Below the pieces are notes generated by a model. It ran no database searches, was not told the DNA's origin, and saw only the letters and a program-made list of their open reading frames with translations. A stretch of DNA of 64,000 nt from DAOLCO01 sp964612555 (GTDB taxonomy: Bacteria > Bdellovibrionota_C > UBA2361 > SZUA-149 > DAOLCO01). Positions within the stretch are counted from its first letter, which is position 1, and every line of letters begins with the position of its first letter. Position numbers and translations under genes: made by a program. The DNA lies in NCBI GenBank assembly GCA_964612555.1, contig CAZTBW010000002.1:124001-188000 (forward strand), written 5' to 3'. Below are positions 34,040 through 42,536 of the stretch, piece by piece.

Positions 34040-35089
34040 TTACAGCAGTCCCAGCCCGGGTAAGTGTAAACCTTCTGTTTCTTCAAGTCCGCACATGAGG
34101 TTGATGTTCTGAATCGCCTGACCCGCCATTCCTTTTACCAGATTGTCTATGCATGAAGTAGTCACTACCTGTTTATCTCGTACTTGTACATGAAGGTCGC
34201 AGAAGTTGCTCCCTGCAACGTGTCGTATTTGAGGAGGAGTTTCTCTGATTCGTATAAATGGAGAGTCTTTATAGGTGTTGTGGTACAATTCTCGTATGTC
34301 TGTTTCACTTATACTTTCTTCCAGCTCAATATAAGCGGTAATAAGCATACCTCTGCTAAGAGGAATAACATGAGGTACGAACATAAAAGAAGAGGATGAG
34401 GGGATTTTGCCATGTTCGATCATCTCCGGCTCATGCCTGTGTTCAAGGACTTTATAGGGGAATGAGTTTGAATTTGATTCGGGGTGGTGAAATGCCTGGG
34501 AGGGAGTTCTTCCCGCACCTGAAGAACCTGATTTGCCATCAACTGCAATTGATCTGATCTTGCACCCTGCAGTTATAGGGTGCAAGGCAAGTAAGGTAGC
34601 GGTTGGATAACAGCCGGGGTTTGCGATATGAGTTGCACGAAGAATCGCATCTTTATTGATTTCAGATAAGCCGTAAGTAAAGCTTTGATAATCTTCAGAT
34701 GAAATTTCATCTGGGAGTTTTCCATAGTACTTATTTCTTGTTTCCATGTTTTTCAGTCTGAAGTCGCCACTTAAGTCGATGACATGAATGCCCATATCCC
34801 TGATTTGCTTTTTGTGAGTGGCGAAAAAAGAGAGACTCTCGCCGTGAGGTAAGGCAAGAATAATAAAACGATGCTGAAATTTATCAAAACCGGATAGATC
34901 GGGTTTTGAGTCGAATTGTAACTGAAATAGTTTCCCAAATTCCTGATGGACATCCTCAAGTCTCTTTCCGTGAGCGCTTTTTGATATTACCTGAGTAATT
35001 TTGATATTTCTGTTCTGTGAAGAAAGTCGCAAAAATTCTTTTGCCCCATATCCCGTTCCCCCGATAAGAATGCAAGCTGCTTTTTTCAT
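34040..35089 (-). CDS. argC: N-acetyl-gamma-glutamyl-phosphate reductase
   Basis: ArgC reduces N-acetyl-glutamyl phosphate to the semialdehyde with NADPH in arginine biosynthesis. The 349-residue form starts MKKAACILIGGTGYGAKEFL (Rossmann motif), and carries VIDLSGDFRLK, YGLSEI, the active-site cysteine in NPGCYPTATLLAL, and GKSGSSGAGRTPSQ with the later HRHEPEM. The start at 35089 is chosen because the family begins at this point; the 41 extra in-frame codons upstream read through an inverted repeat. No other arg genes are nearby. Confidence 0.93.
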   Translation of the reverse strand: MKKAACILIGGTGYGAKEFLRLSSQNRNIKITQVISKSAHGKRLEDVHQEFGKLFQLQFDSKPDLSGFDKFQHRFIILALPHGESLSFFATHKKQIRDMGIHVIDLSGDFRLKNMETRNKYYGKLPDEISSEDYQSFTYGLSEINKDAILRATHIANPGCYPTATLLALHPITAGCKIRSIAVDGKSGSSGAGRTPSQAFHHPESNSNSFPYKVLEHRHEPEMIEHGKIPSSSSFMFVPHVIPLSRGMLITAYIELEESISETDIRELYHNTYKDSPFIRIRETPPQIRHVAGSNFCDLHVQVRDKQVVTTSCIDNLVKGMAGQAIQNINLMCGLEETEGLHLPGLGLL

Positions 35090-35122
35090 ATTTTCTGATA
35101 ATAGCTGATTATTAATAATATA

Positions 35123-35227
35123 CTGTAGGGGCAGGGCTTGCCCCTGCCCGAACAAATTATTGTAAAATCGAATAATCAAGGTATTATGACAGATTAGAGC
35201 AGGCAGGGGCAAGCCCTGCCCCTACAG
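35123..35227. repeat. REP-like pair: 26-bp perfect inverted repeat
   Basis: CTGTAGGGGCAGGGCTTGCC with its continuation (35123-35148) is repeated exactly in reverse complement at 35202-35227, separated by 53 bases. Each arm is itself a partial palindrome (GGGCAGGG/CCCTGCCC), and AT-rich flanks extend the match by about seven more positions after one mismatch. The same unit occurs at 51391 and 53716. It lies between the divergent argC and peptidase genes. REP/BIME-type elements fit this layout. Confidence 0.8.
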
Positions 35228-35248
35228 CATATTATATAGGTAGTTTGC

Positions 35249-36160
35249 ATGTTTTATTTGATTTACCGATTTTATTTACTCGTTATTGTTGTTGCAGGTG
35301 CTCAGTTTGGGAGTGTTCAATTTGCAGGGGCGGAGCCTTACGGGTTTGATTCACCGGACTCTGTTCCTTTGGGTGGTTTGGTTCGCCAGGATATATTTAA
35401 TTCACCCCTGGGACCTCTAAATCTTCGCTGGACGAGGGAAGTTGAAAAAAAATTTGGTCGGACTCCACTGCGCGCCACTATGGATGCTGCAACTGCGGTA
35501 AGTAGAGTACTTCGTTTAAGCGCAATTCCTACCGCTTTGCAAAACCCTTTTATTGATTTACGTATAGCTTTTATGGATACTCTTCAGGAGAATGCAAAGT
35601 TTCCAAGGTTCCTTTTTGATAACTGTCATCCGGGCTGGATGGTGCCACCCTCAAATGTGTATATTGTCGGAGAAAGGATTTATTCCGGCTGTGGTGGAGA
35701 CAGGCTGGGTAAGGAAGTAGCGGAAGAGTTATTAAGTGGGGTGGTTGTGCATGAGCTTGCTCATGTGATCGAATACTCTTTTTTTGGTACTGTAGCTATC
35801 GGAGATAGAGCAAGAAGGGAAGGTTTTGCAAGATGGTTTGAGCTTCTTGCAAGCAGGAACAGCTCTCTTCTCAGTGAAAAAGATATTAAAGATAAGATAT
35901 TTACCAATGCTGAGAGGTCTTTTAAAAGATATGATACAAAATCATTTGTGTTTGATGGAAGTGCCGAATCTTATGACAGAATGGCTTCATATTTTGCGTG
36001 GCTGGAGTATCGCTATGGGCTTGCCGAGGTTTTTGTGGTGTATGAAGATATAAAAAAAGAGCCAAAGTCCTTTCTGGAGGCGCTTGAAAATCGCTACAAG
36101 TTGTCACGAGAAAGTCTGAATCGTGAAGTGTATGGGTTTGTAATGTCACAAATAAAATAG
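35249..36160 (+). CDS. Secreted HExxH-type putative metallopeptidase
   Basis: The 303-residue protein has a signal peptide (FYLLVIVVAGAQFGSVQFAGA) and a zinc-protease site VVVHELAHVIEY (His168, Glu169, His172) with a candidate third ligand or stabilising Glu191 in REGFARWFE, 19 residues after the second His, as in gluzincin-like enzymes. A Cys pair (DNCHPGW and YSGCGGD) lies upstream. It is therefore probably an exported zinc peptidase, but I cannot assign a family, and the substrate is unknown. It is 20 bases before pdxH, though their link is probably only positional. Confidence 0.65.
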   Translation: MFYLIYRFYLLVIVVAGAQFGSVQFAGAEPYGFDSPDSVPLGGLVRQDIFNSPLGPLNLRWTREVEKKFGRTPLRATMDAATAVSRVLRLSAIPTALQNPFIDLRIAFMDTLQENAKFPRFLFDNCHPGWMVPPSNVYIVGERIYSGCGGDRLGKEVAEELLSGVVVHELAHVIEYSFFGTVAIGDRARREGFARWFELLASRNSSLLSEKDIKDKIFTNAERSFKRYDTKSFVFDGSAESYDRMASYFAWLEYRYGLAEVFVVYEDIKKEPKSFLEALENRYKLSRESLNREVYGFVMSQIK

Positions 36161-36180
36161 CACAAATAAACTAAATAGTT

Positions 36181-36792
36181 ATGACGCTTGCTTTGGATAT
36201 ACATGATTTGGATAAAGACCCCTGGGTTCAGTTCAATGTGTGGTATCAGGACGCAGTGGCGTGCAATGAAATTTCTTATCCCCATGCTTTTACACTTTCT
36301 ACCCTGAATCCGGAAGGATTTCCGGAAGGGCGGATAGTGCTCATGAAGGAAGTAAAAGAGGATTCGCTGATTTTTTATACTAATTTTTTATCGAATAAGG
36401 GTAAGTCAATATCTGTATATCCTCGGGTGGGAGCAAGCTTTTACTGGGATCCTTTGGGGAGGCAGCTCAGAATGTATGGAGTGGTAAAAGCAGTTTCTGA
36501 TTTTGAAGCAGATGAGTATTTTAATTCAAGAAGTCGGGAAAGCAAGATCGGAGCCTGGGCTTCTTCTCAGAGTGAATACATTTCTTCCAGGGCTGAGCTT
36601 GAAAAAAAGGTTGTTTTTTACGCTGAGAAATTCAAGAATACTGAAATCCCTCGCCCTCCTTACTGGTCAGGGTTTCAGATCTTTCCTGAGAAAATTGAAT
36701 TCTGGCAGTTTGGAGAGGCAAGGCTGCATGACCGATTTCAGTACGTAGTGAGGAAAAGCGGTGCATGGACTTGTGAACGCTTGCAGCCTTAA
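36181..36792 (+). CDS. pdxH: Pyridoxamine 5'-phosphate oxidase
   Basis: PdxH oxidises pyridoxine or pyridoxamine 5'-phosphate to pyridoxal phosphate using FMN and oxygen. The 203-residue protein has the FMN-binding core NPEGFPEGRIVLMKEV, LIFYTNFLSNKGKSI, the dimer/FMN block PRVGASFYWDPLGRQLRMYG, and the C-terminal PxxIEFWQFGEARLHDRFQY pattern. Length is typical (about 215). It starts 20 bases after the HExxH protein and is convergent with the HerA-like gene. Confidence 0.93.
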   Translation: MTLALDIHDLDKDPWVQFNVWYQDAVACNEISYPHAFTLSTLNPEGFPEGRIVLMKEVKEDSLIFYTNFLSNKGKSISVYPRVGASFYWDPLGRQLRMYGVVKAVSDFEADEYFNSRSRESKIGAWASSQSEYISSRAELEKKVVFYAEKFKNTEIPRPPYWSGFQIFPEKIEFWQFGEARLHDRFQYVVRKSGAWTCERLQP

Positions 36793-36811
36793 GGGGGGAT
36801 CCCCTCTGACA

Positions 36812-38473
36812 TCAGATTCTCCAAAAATCACTGATATTGGGAGTCCCCGAATTCGGTTCCTGCTCTGCTTTTTGAACTTGTATCAATAGCGGGAAAGGAA
36901 CTGCCGCTCCCAGAATTAATCCCTTGCCCGGACCCAGAGAGGGAATCATGTGCAGGGTGCTTTTATCCAGCTCTCCGGAAGCGGATTCTATTATTGATAG
37001 ATCGCTTGAGTTGGTTATTCTGTGAATGACGTAGGTACCGAATTGACTGAGAATACTCTCCGGAATGTCTCGTGGTCTTTGAGTGGCAAGACAGAGACAG
37101 AGTCCGTACTTTCTTCCTTCACGGGCAATAAGTGCCAAAGAGTCGATATTTGCAACATCGGGATTGCTCTCAAGTTCTTCATTCAGAAATTGGTGTGCTT
37201 CATCAATCATCATAAGCATGGGGTTTGTTTTGAATTTGCCGGCTCGTGCCAGTATTAGTATCTGCCTTCCTATCGCATTACTTACAATTTCCCGAGCGTT
37301 ATATACAAAAGGGAGTGCTTCAAGAGAGACTCGCAGTACTCTCAGTTGAGGGTCACCGATAAATTGCTCAATCTCATCGAGAAGAGAAGGGAGCTTTCCC
37401 GGATTAAATATTGGTGAGAGTTCATCCGATGTGATGATGTCGCTTATTCGGATTATAAGCGGATAGCAATGTGCCAGTTCAATCTGATTGATACTTCCCC
37501 AGAAAAATGGTTCAACCGCACTTCTGGTGGGTTTGATGCATTCGTTTTCTATTTGTTGCGGGAGTTTGCTTATGTCAACAATTGCAAGGGGGTTGTCTAT
37601 GGCTTTAAGGTGGCGGGCATATTCTGTCTGAAAAAATCTTTTTTCCTTGTCGGCTTTTATTATATTTCCATCAACGGCAAGTCCCGGAGAAAGAATTGCA
37701 AGTTTCAGACTTTTTAGTGCCGCTCTTAATTTTGGTGCCTGGCTCTGCCCTGAAGGTCTGAATATGGACATGAGGTCAGATTCGGTTAAGTGATAATAGG
37801 GTACTGCTACCTGTTTTGATTGTTTGGCGGGGATGTCCAGTTCACCCAGGTGAAGATGTTTTATGTAACGGTTATGGATAGACGAATATTCACCGGATGG
37901 ATCCAGAAGAAGTATCTTGGAATTAAGTTTTAGACATTGTTCGACAAGTTTTGCAAGCGTGTTACTTTTTCCCGATCCCGTTGCTCCAACTATGGCACAA
38001 TGTTTTGAAAAGAGTGTGTCGGGGGATAAGGCAAGTGTTACTCCTTTTTTTGTATTGAGTGACCCGAGTCTGATAAGGGGAGCGTTCTGATCATGTGATG
38101 GTTCAAATAGAGTCTGCACGAGGGGTTCAGAGGCAAGATATACTTTTGACCCGAGTGAGGGGATCCGTGATACTCCGGGGATGAGTTCACAGCGATCAAG
38201 GTCTATAGAGGCAAGTAACTTGATTCTTCCATGGCGCTGAGCTTCCAGTCGCTTTACTGCGGAGAGTTCGACCATTTGAGCAAGTACTGCAAAATTCTGA
38301 TATTGAACAAGGACGTACGATCCGATTTCAATACTTCCAACTTCGTCCGATATAGTTTCAGTTTCAATGGAAAATCTTGGTAACCCATCGCTCAGATCAA
38401 ACACGTGTCCGATGAATCGGGTAGAAAGAGCCTGCTGCTGCCCGGATGAAGAATCTTTGCCTTTTTCTTCCAT
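36812..38473 (-). CDS. HerA-like (FtsK/HerA superfamily) DNA-translocating ATPase
   Basis: The 553-residue protein begins with a HAS-barrel-like region (RFIGHVFDLSDGLPRFSI, VLVQYQNFAVLAQMVEL) and then a HerA ATPase: Walker A GATGSGKSNTLAKLVEQ (Lys169), LLLDPSGEYSSI, Walker B MLMMIDEAHQFLNEE, AREGRKYGLCLCLATQRP, and SQFGTYVIHRITNSSD. HerA works as a hexamer that translocates DNA with the NurA nuclease in resection, or with other effectors in defence systems. No nurA or effector gene is next to it here; it is 94 bases downstream of acs on the same strand. Confidence 0.85.
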   Translation of the reverse strand: MEEKGKDSSSGQQQALSTRFIGHVFDLSDGLPRFSIETETISDEVGSIEIGSYVLVQYQNFAVLAQMVELSAVKRLEAQRHGRIKLLASIDLDRCELIPGVSRIPSLGSKVYLASEPLVQTLFEPSHDQNAPLIRLGSLNTKKGVTLALSPDTLFSKHCAIVGATGSGKSNTLAKLVEQCLKLNSKILLLDPSGEYSSIHNRYIKHLHLGELDIPAKQSKQVAVPYYHLTESDLMSIFRPSGQSQAPKLRAALKSLKLAILSPGLAVDGNIIKADKEKRFFQTEYARHLKAIDNPLAIVDISKLPQQIENECIKPTRSAVEPFFWGSINQIELAHCYPLIIRISDIITSDELSPIFNPGKLPSLLDEIEQFIGDPQLRVLRVSLEALPFVYNAREIVSNAIGRQILILARAGKFKTNPMLMMIDEAHQFLNEELESNPDVANIDSLALIAREGRKYGLCLCLATQRPRDIPESILSQFGTYVIHRITNSSDLSIIESASGELDKSTLHMIPSLGPGKGLILGAAVPFPLLIQVQKAEQEPNSGTPNISDFWRI

Positions 38474-38567
38474 GATGCTGTCCGCCTTCTGTCTTTATAA
38501 ACTATTGGTGATATCGTTAGCTTCTGATTTTTTCTTGAAAAAGAAACTTATTAAGTCACCGTAATAG

Positions 38568-40574
38568 TCATAAATCTGCTTTTGAATTAAGCAGTGATTC
38601 AACAACTGAAGGGTCTGCAAGGGTTGAGGTGTCGCCAATCTGATCGGGGTTTCCTTCAGCAATTTTCCTGAGTATTCTCCTCATAATCTTTCCAGACCTG
38701 GTCTTTGGCAGTTGCGGGGTGAAGTGGATATGTTCGGGGCTTGCAATCGGGCTTATTTCTTCTCTTACATGGTTTTTTAGCTCTTTTGCATGAGCAGTGG
38801 ATGCTTCAAAACCGTTTTTAAGAGTAACAAAGCAATAAATGCCCTGTCCCTTGATCTCATGCGGAAAAGCAACCACGGCAGCTTCTGCCACGCTCTTGTG
38901 ACTCACTAAAGCGCTCTCTATCTCGGCAGTGGCAAGTCTGTGTCCTGATACGTTAATGACATCATCAATTCTGCCAAGAAGCCAGTAATAACCATCTTCA
39001 TCCACCCGGGCACCATCTGCGCTGAAGTAGTGTTCAGGGTAGGCACTGAAATAAACTTTTTTTATAAGCTCATTTTTCTGATCTCCATATACTCCCCTGA
39101 GCATACCCGCCCACGGAGTACTTATAACGAGTGAACCTCCTTCATTTGTTTTGGTAACTTCACCTTGCGTGTCAAATATTTCAGGCTTGATTCCAAAAAA
39201 AGGTTTTCCCGCAGAGCCTGGTTTCATGGAGTGTGCACCGGGAAGAGTTGTGATCATGATTCCCCCGGTTTCTGTCTGCCACCAGGTGTCCACCACGGGA
39301 CATTTTTCTTTACCGATTACACTGTAGTACCACATCCATGCTTCCGGATTGATTGGTTCCCCAACCGAGCCCAACAAACGAAGACTGGATAAATCGTGAC
39401 GTTGAGGTAATTCCTCACCAAGTTTCATCAGTGCACGTATGGCAGTGGGAGCAGTGTAAAAAACTGAAACCTTGTATTTTTCGATAATTTTCCAGAATCT
39501 GTCCGCTTCGGGGTAGGTTGGAACCCCCTCAAACATCACACAGGTGGCTCCGTTTGAAAGGGGACCATAGACCAAATATGAATGTCCCGTAACCCACCCC
39601 ACATCGGCAGTGCACCAGAAGATATCAGAATCTTTCAGGTCAAATACATACTTGCTGCTTAAGGCGGTATGAAGAAGGTAGCCAGCCGTTGTGTGTAGTA
39701 CCCCTTTGGGTTTTCCTGTACTTCCGCTTGTGTAAAGAATGAATAGAGGGTCTTCAGAATTCATATGAGCCGGAGGAAAGTCATCTGAAAAGTTTTGACA
39801 CACCTCATGCCACCACAGATCACGCCCCTCAAGCATTTTCGTAAAATCCTGACTTCTCTGATATACCAGTACTTTATTCACACCCGGACATTGAGTAAGG
39901 GCAGAATCAACTTTTTCCTTGAGGTCAATTGTTTTTCCTCCGTGATAACTCACGTTTGAAGTCACCACTATACTTGCGTCAGCATCCTGAATTCTACTTG
40001 CAAGTGCATCCGCACTGAAGGCGGAAAACACTATCGAGTGAATCGCTCCGATTCGTGCACAAGCGAGTGTTGCAATTACAATTTCGGGAATCATGGGCAT
40101 AAAGATAGTTACCCGATCGCCTTTTTTTGCTCCAAGTGAAGATAGGGCATGCGCACATTTATTTACTTCCCTTAAAAGATCTTCATAGGTAAGCGTTCGC
40201 TCCTCTTTTTCATTTTCTCCCTGCCATATAAGAGCGGTCTTTTTCCCCTTACTCGAGAGGACATGACGGTCTACGCAATTATAGGAAGCATTCAGGAGAC
40301 CCCCTTCAAAAAAACGAAGATAGGGAGTGGTTTTTTCTCCTATGTTCTTCCAGTCACAGGAAACAACAGTACTCCACTCAGAGTACCATGAAAGGAGCTC
40401 TCGTGCCTGTGCGCCCCAGAACGATTCAGGGTTCTGAATTGATTCAAGGTACATTTTTTCATATATTTCTTCAGAGTTAATATGGGCGTTTTTTCTAAAG
40501 TGCTCGGGTACGGGGATAACTCTTTTTTCTGCAAGTAGAGTTTCTATTCTGGAAGAATTTAAGGTAGAGTTCAT
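38568..40574 (-). CDS. acs: Acetyl-CoA synthetase (AMP-forming)
   Basis: Acs makes acetyl-CoA from acetate, ATP and CoA through acetyl-AMP. The 668-residue protein has the ANL motifs: YTSGSTGKPKGVLHTTAGYL, WCTADVGWVTGHSYLVYGPL, DTWWQTETGGIMITTLPG, the A8 region GRIDDVINVSGHRLATAEIE, and the C-terminal catalytic lysine motif KTRSGKIMRRILRK, where acetylation regulates Acs in other bacteria. Length and order are normal. It is divergent from nadE with 78 bases between. Confidence 0.97.
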   Translation of the reverse strand: MNSTLNSSRIETLLAEKRVIPVPEHFRKNAHINSEEIYEKMYLESIQNPESFWGAQARELLSWYSEWSTVVSCDWKNIGEKTTPYLRFFEGGLLNASYNCVDRHVLSSKGKKTALIWQGENEKEERTLTYEDLLREVNKCAHALSSLGAKKGDRVTIFMPMIPEIVIATLACARIGAIHSIVFSAFSADALASRIQDADASIVVTSNVSYHGGKTIDLKEKVDSALTQCPGVNKVLVYQRSQDFTKMLEGRDLWWHEVCQNFSDDFPPAHMNSEDPLFILYTSGSTGKPKGVLHTTAGYLLHTALSSKYVFDLKDSDIFWCTADVGWVTGHSYLVYGPLSNGATCVMFEGVPTYPEADRFWKIIEKYKVSVFYTAPTAIRALMKLGEELPQRHDLSSLRLLGSVGEPINPEAWMWYYSVIGKEKCPVVDTWWQTETGGIMITTLPGAHSMKPGSAGKPFFGIKPEIFDTQGEVTKTNEGGSLVISTPWAGMLRGVYGDQKNELIKKVYFSAYPEHYFSADGARVDEDGYYWLLGRIDDVINVSGHRLATAEIESALVSHKSVAEAAVVAFPHEIKGQGIYCFVTLKNGFEASTAHAKELKNHVREEISPIASPEHIHFTPQLPKTRSGKIMRRILRKIAEGNPDQIGDTSTLADPSVVESLLNSKADL

Positions 40575-40652
40575 GATAAATTAATCTTCTATGAAATTTT
40601 CAATACCACATTTATAACATATTTATGGATTCTGTTCAGTAAAAAAGAAAGC

Positions 40653-42536
40653 ATGAAGAAAACACTACATATTGCCGCAGCCTCTTTAAATCAGACCCCT
40701 CTGGATTGGGAAGGTAATTTTCTCAGATGCAGGGAAGCGGTGAAGACTGCTCAAAGTATGGGAGTTGATCTTCTTTGTCTTCCGGAATTGTGTGTGAGTG
40801 GGTACGGTTGTGAAGATATGTTCATGGCTGAATGGGTTGTGTCAAAATCCAGGGAGTATCTTCTTAAGTTGTCAGAGGTCTCAAAAGATATTCGGGTTCT
40901 TGTGGGTTTGCCGTTTCATTTCAGGGGAAGTACCTATAATGCTGCTGCGGTCATTGGTGATGCCAGGGTGTTTGGGATAGTTCCCAAACAGTTTCTTGCA
41001 AATGACGGTATCCACTATGAAGCAAGATGGTTTACTCCCTGGAAGTCGAATTCAAGCGAGATGCTTGAGATTGAAGGGCAGAAGGTGCCCTTTGGTGCCT
41101 TGTTATTTTCGATAAATTCGATTTCTTTCGGAATCGAGATTTGTGAAGATGCCTGGGTGAAGGAAAGACCCGGAGCAAGATATATTAATTGTGGTGCAAG
41201 TCTCATATGTAATTTAAGTGCGAGTCATTTTTCGTTATTGAAATCCAGAAAAAGGATTGAAACGACATTGTCGTTTTCTGATACCTCTCCCGATACCTAC
41301 TATCTGTATTCTAATCTTCTTGGAAATGAAGCCGGTAGAGCCATTTATGATGGTTCAAGTTTTATTGCTCAGGGAAGTCGCCTTTTATCCCGGTCGCCCA
41401 GATTTTCTTTTAGAGAAATGGAAATAATCAGTGAAGTTATTGAGGAAACACCAGCTCTTGTCAGAGAGAATAGTGATATCAATTCTGTCGATCTGCAATT
41501 AAAAAAATCTGTTCCTTGTACGGTGACTCCAAGTGGAAACAGAGTGGCAGCTTTTGAATCATCAAAGTTTCTTAAGGAAGAAGAGTTTACCCGGGCGGTG
41601 TCCCTTGGCATGTTTGATTATATGCGAAAGTCTAAAAGCAGGGGATTTGTGATTTCTCTAAGTGGAGGAGCCGATTCTGCGGCATGTGCGTGTCTTTCCA
41701 GAATTTCTTTTTTACTTGCAGTGGAAACGCTCGGTGTTGAAAGGGTAAAGGAGGTTTTTCCGGAAGAATATCTGACACTGGTATATTTAAAGACCCAAAA
41801 TAATTCTGAAGCTACCCTTCATGCGGCAAAATCCGTTGCGGACGGGCTTGGTGGAAAGTTTGCGGTGTTTGAGTTGGATACGCTCGTTTCAGGGTATACG
41901 GAGAAAGTAAGTGAATTTGAAAATAAGAGCTTGAACTGGGATGAACACTCGATTCCTCTTCAGAATATTCAGGCTCGTAGTCGTGGTCCCCTTGTGTGGT
42001 TTCTTGCAAATCTTCGTGGGGCACTACTCCTTTCAACCAGCAATCGTTCAGAAGCCGCGGTTGGTTACACTACCATGGATGGAGATACCTGCGGAGGCTT
42101 AAGTCCTATAGGGGGGATTGATAAGGCGTTTTTACTCTCATGGCTCAGGTGGCTTTCTGCTAAGGAGAATCATTCTTTTGGGGATTTTAGTTTTCTTGAA
42201 GAGGTAAACTCTCTTTCTCCCAGTGCGGAGCTGAAACCCCTTTCTGATAAACAAACGGATGAAGAAGAGCTGATGCCGTATATAGTTCTGGATGTTATTG
42301 AACGAGGCTTTGTGGGAGAAAAAAAATCGCCCGATCAACTTATTGATATGCTTCTTGAAAGAAAATTGGCTGAATCTGGGGAGCAGGCAAAACATTGGGT
42401 TCACAAATTCTTAAGACTCTGGCAGCAGAATCAATGGAAACGGGAACGCTACGCCCCTTCTTTTCATCTGGATGATCAAAGTCTTGACCCGAAGACGTGG
42501 TGCAGGTATCCGATATTGTCCGGGACTCTACTCTAG
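40653..42536 (+). CDS. nadE: Glutamine-dependent NAD+ synthetase
   Basis: The 627-residue two-domain enzyme hydrolyses glutamine and amidates deamido-NAD+ to NAD+. The N-terminal nitrilase-like amidase has the triad Glu45 (CLPELCVSGYG), Lys112 (PKQFLAND) and Cys164 (EICEDAWV). The C-terminal synthetase has the PP-loop SLSGGADSAACACL and the later STSNRSEAAVGYTTMDGDTCGGLSPIGGI (seen as NRSEAAVGYTTMDGD). The length fits the long glutaminase-linked form. It overlaps the end of the convergent TSP3 gene by nine bases. Confidence 0.95.
   Translation: MKKTLHIAAASLNQTPLDWEGNFLRCREAVKTAQSMGVDLLCLPELCVSGYGCEDMFMAEWVVSKSREYLLKLSEVSKDIRVLVGLPFHFRGSTYNAAAVIGDARVFGIVPKQFLANDGIHYEARWFTPWKSNSSEMLEIEGQKVPFGALLFSINSISFGIEICEDAWVKERPGARYINCGASLICNLSASHFSLLKSRKRIETTLSFSDTSPDTYYLYSNLLGNEAGRAIYDGSSFIAQGSRLLSRSPRFSFREMEIISEVIEETPALVRENSDINSVDLQLKKSVPCTVTPSGNRVAAFESSKFLKEEEFTRAVSLGMFDYMRKSKSRGFVISLSGGADSAACACLSRISFLLAVETLGVERVKEVFPEEYLTLVYLKTQNNSEATLHAAKSVADGLGGKFAVFELDTLVSGYTEKVSEFENKSLNWDEHSIPLQNIQARSRGPLVWFLANLRGALLLSTSNRSEAAVGYTTMDGDTCGGLSPIGGIDKAFLLSWLRWLSAKENHSFGDFSFLEEVNSLSPSAELKPLSDKQTDEEELMPYIVLDVIERGFVGEKKSPDQLIDMLLERKLAESGEQAKHWVHKFLRLWQQNQWKRERYAPSFHLDDQSLDPKTWCRYPILSGTLL

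Noticed and set aside
35090..35212. N-terminal extension of ArgC by 41 codons
   Set aside because: It translates the REP-like inverted repeat; the ArgC family begins at the ATG at 35089.
36793..36806. Palindrome GGGGATCCCC after pdxH as a terminator
   Set aside because: Stem too short with no T-run; convergent genes are only 19 bases apart.
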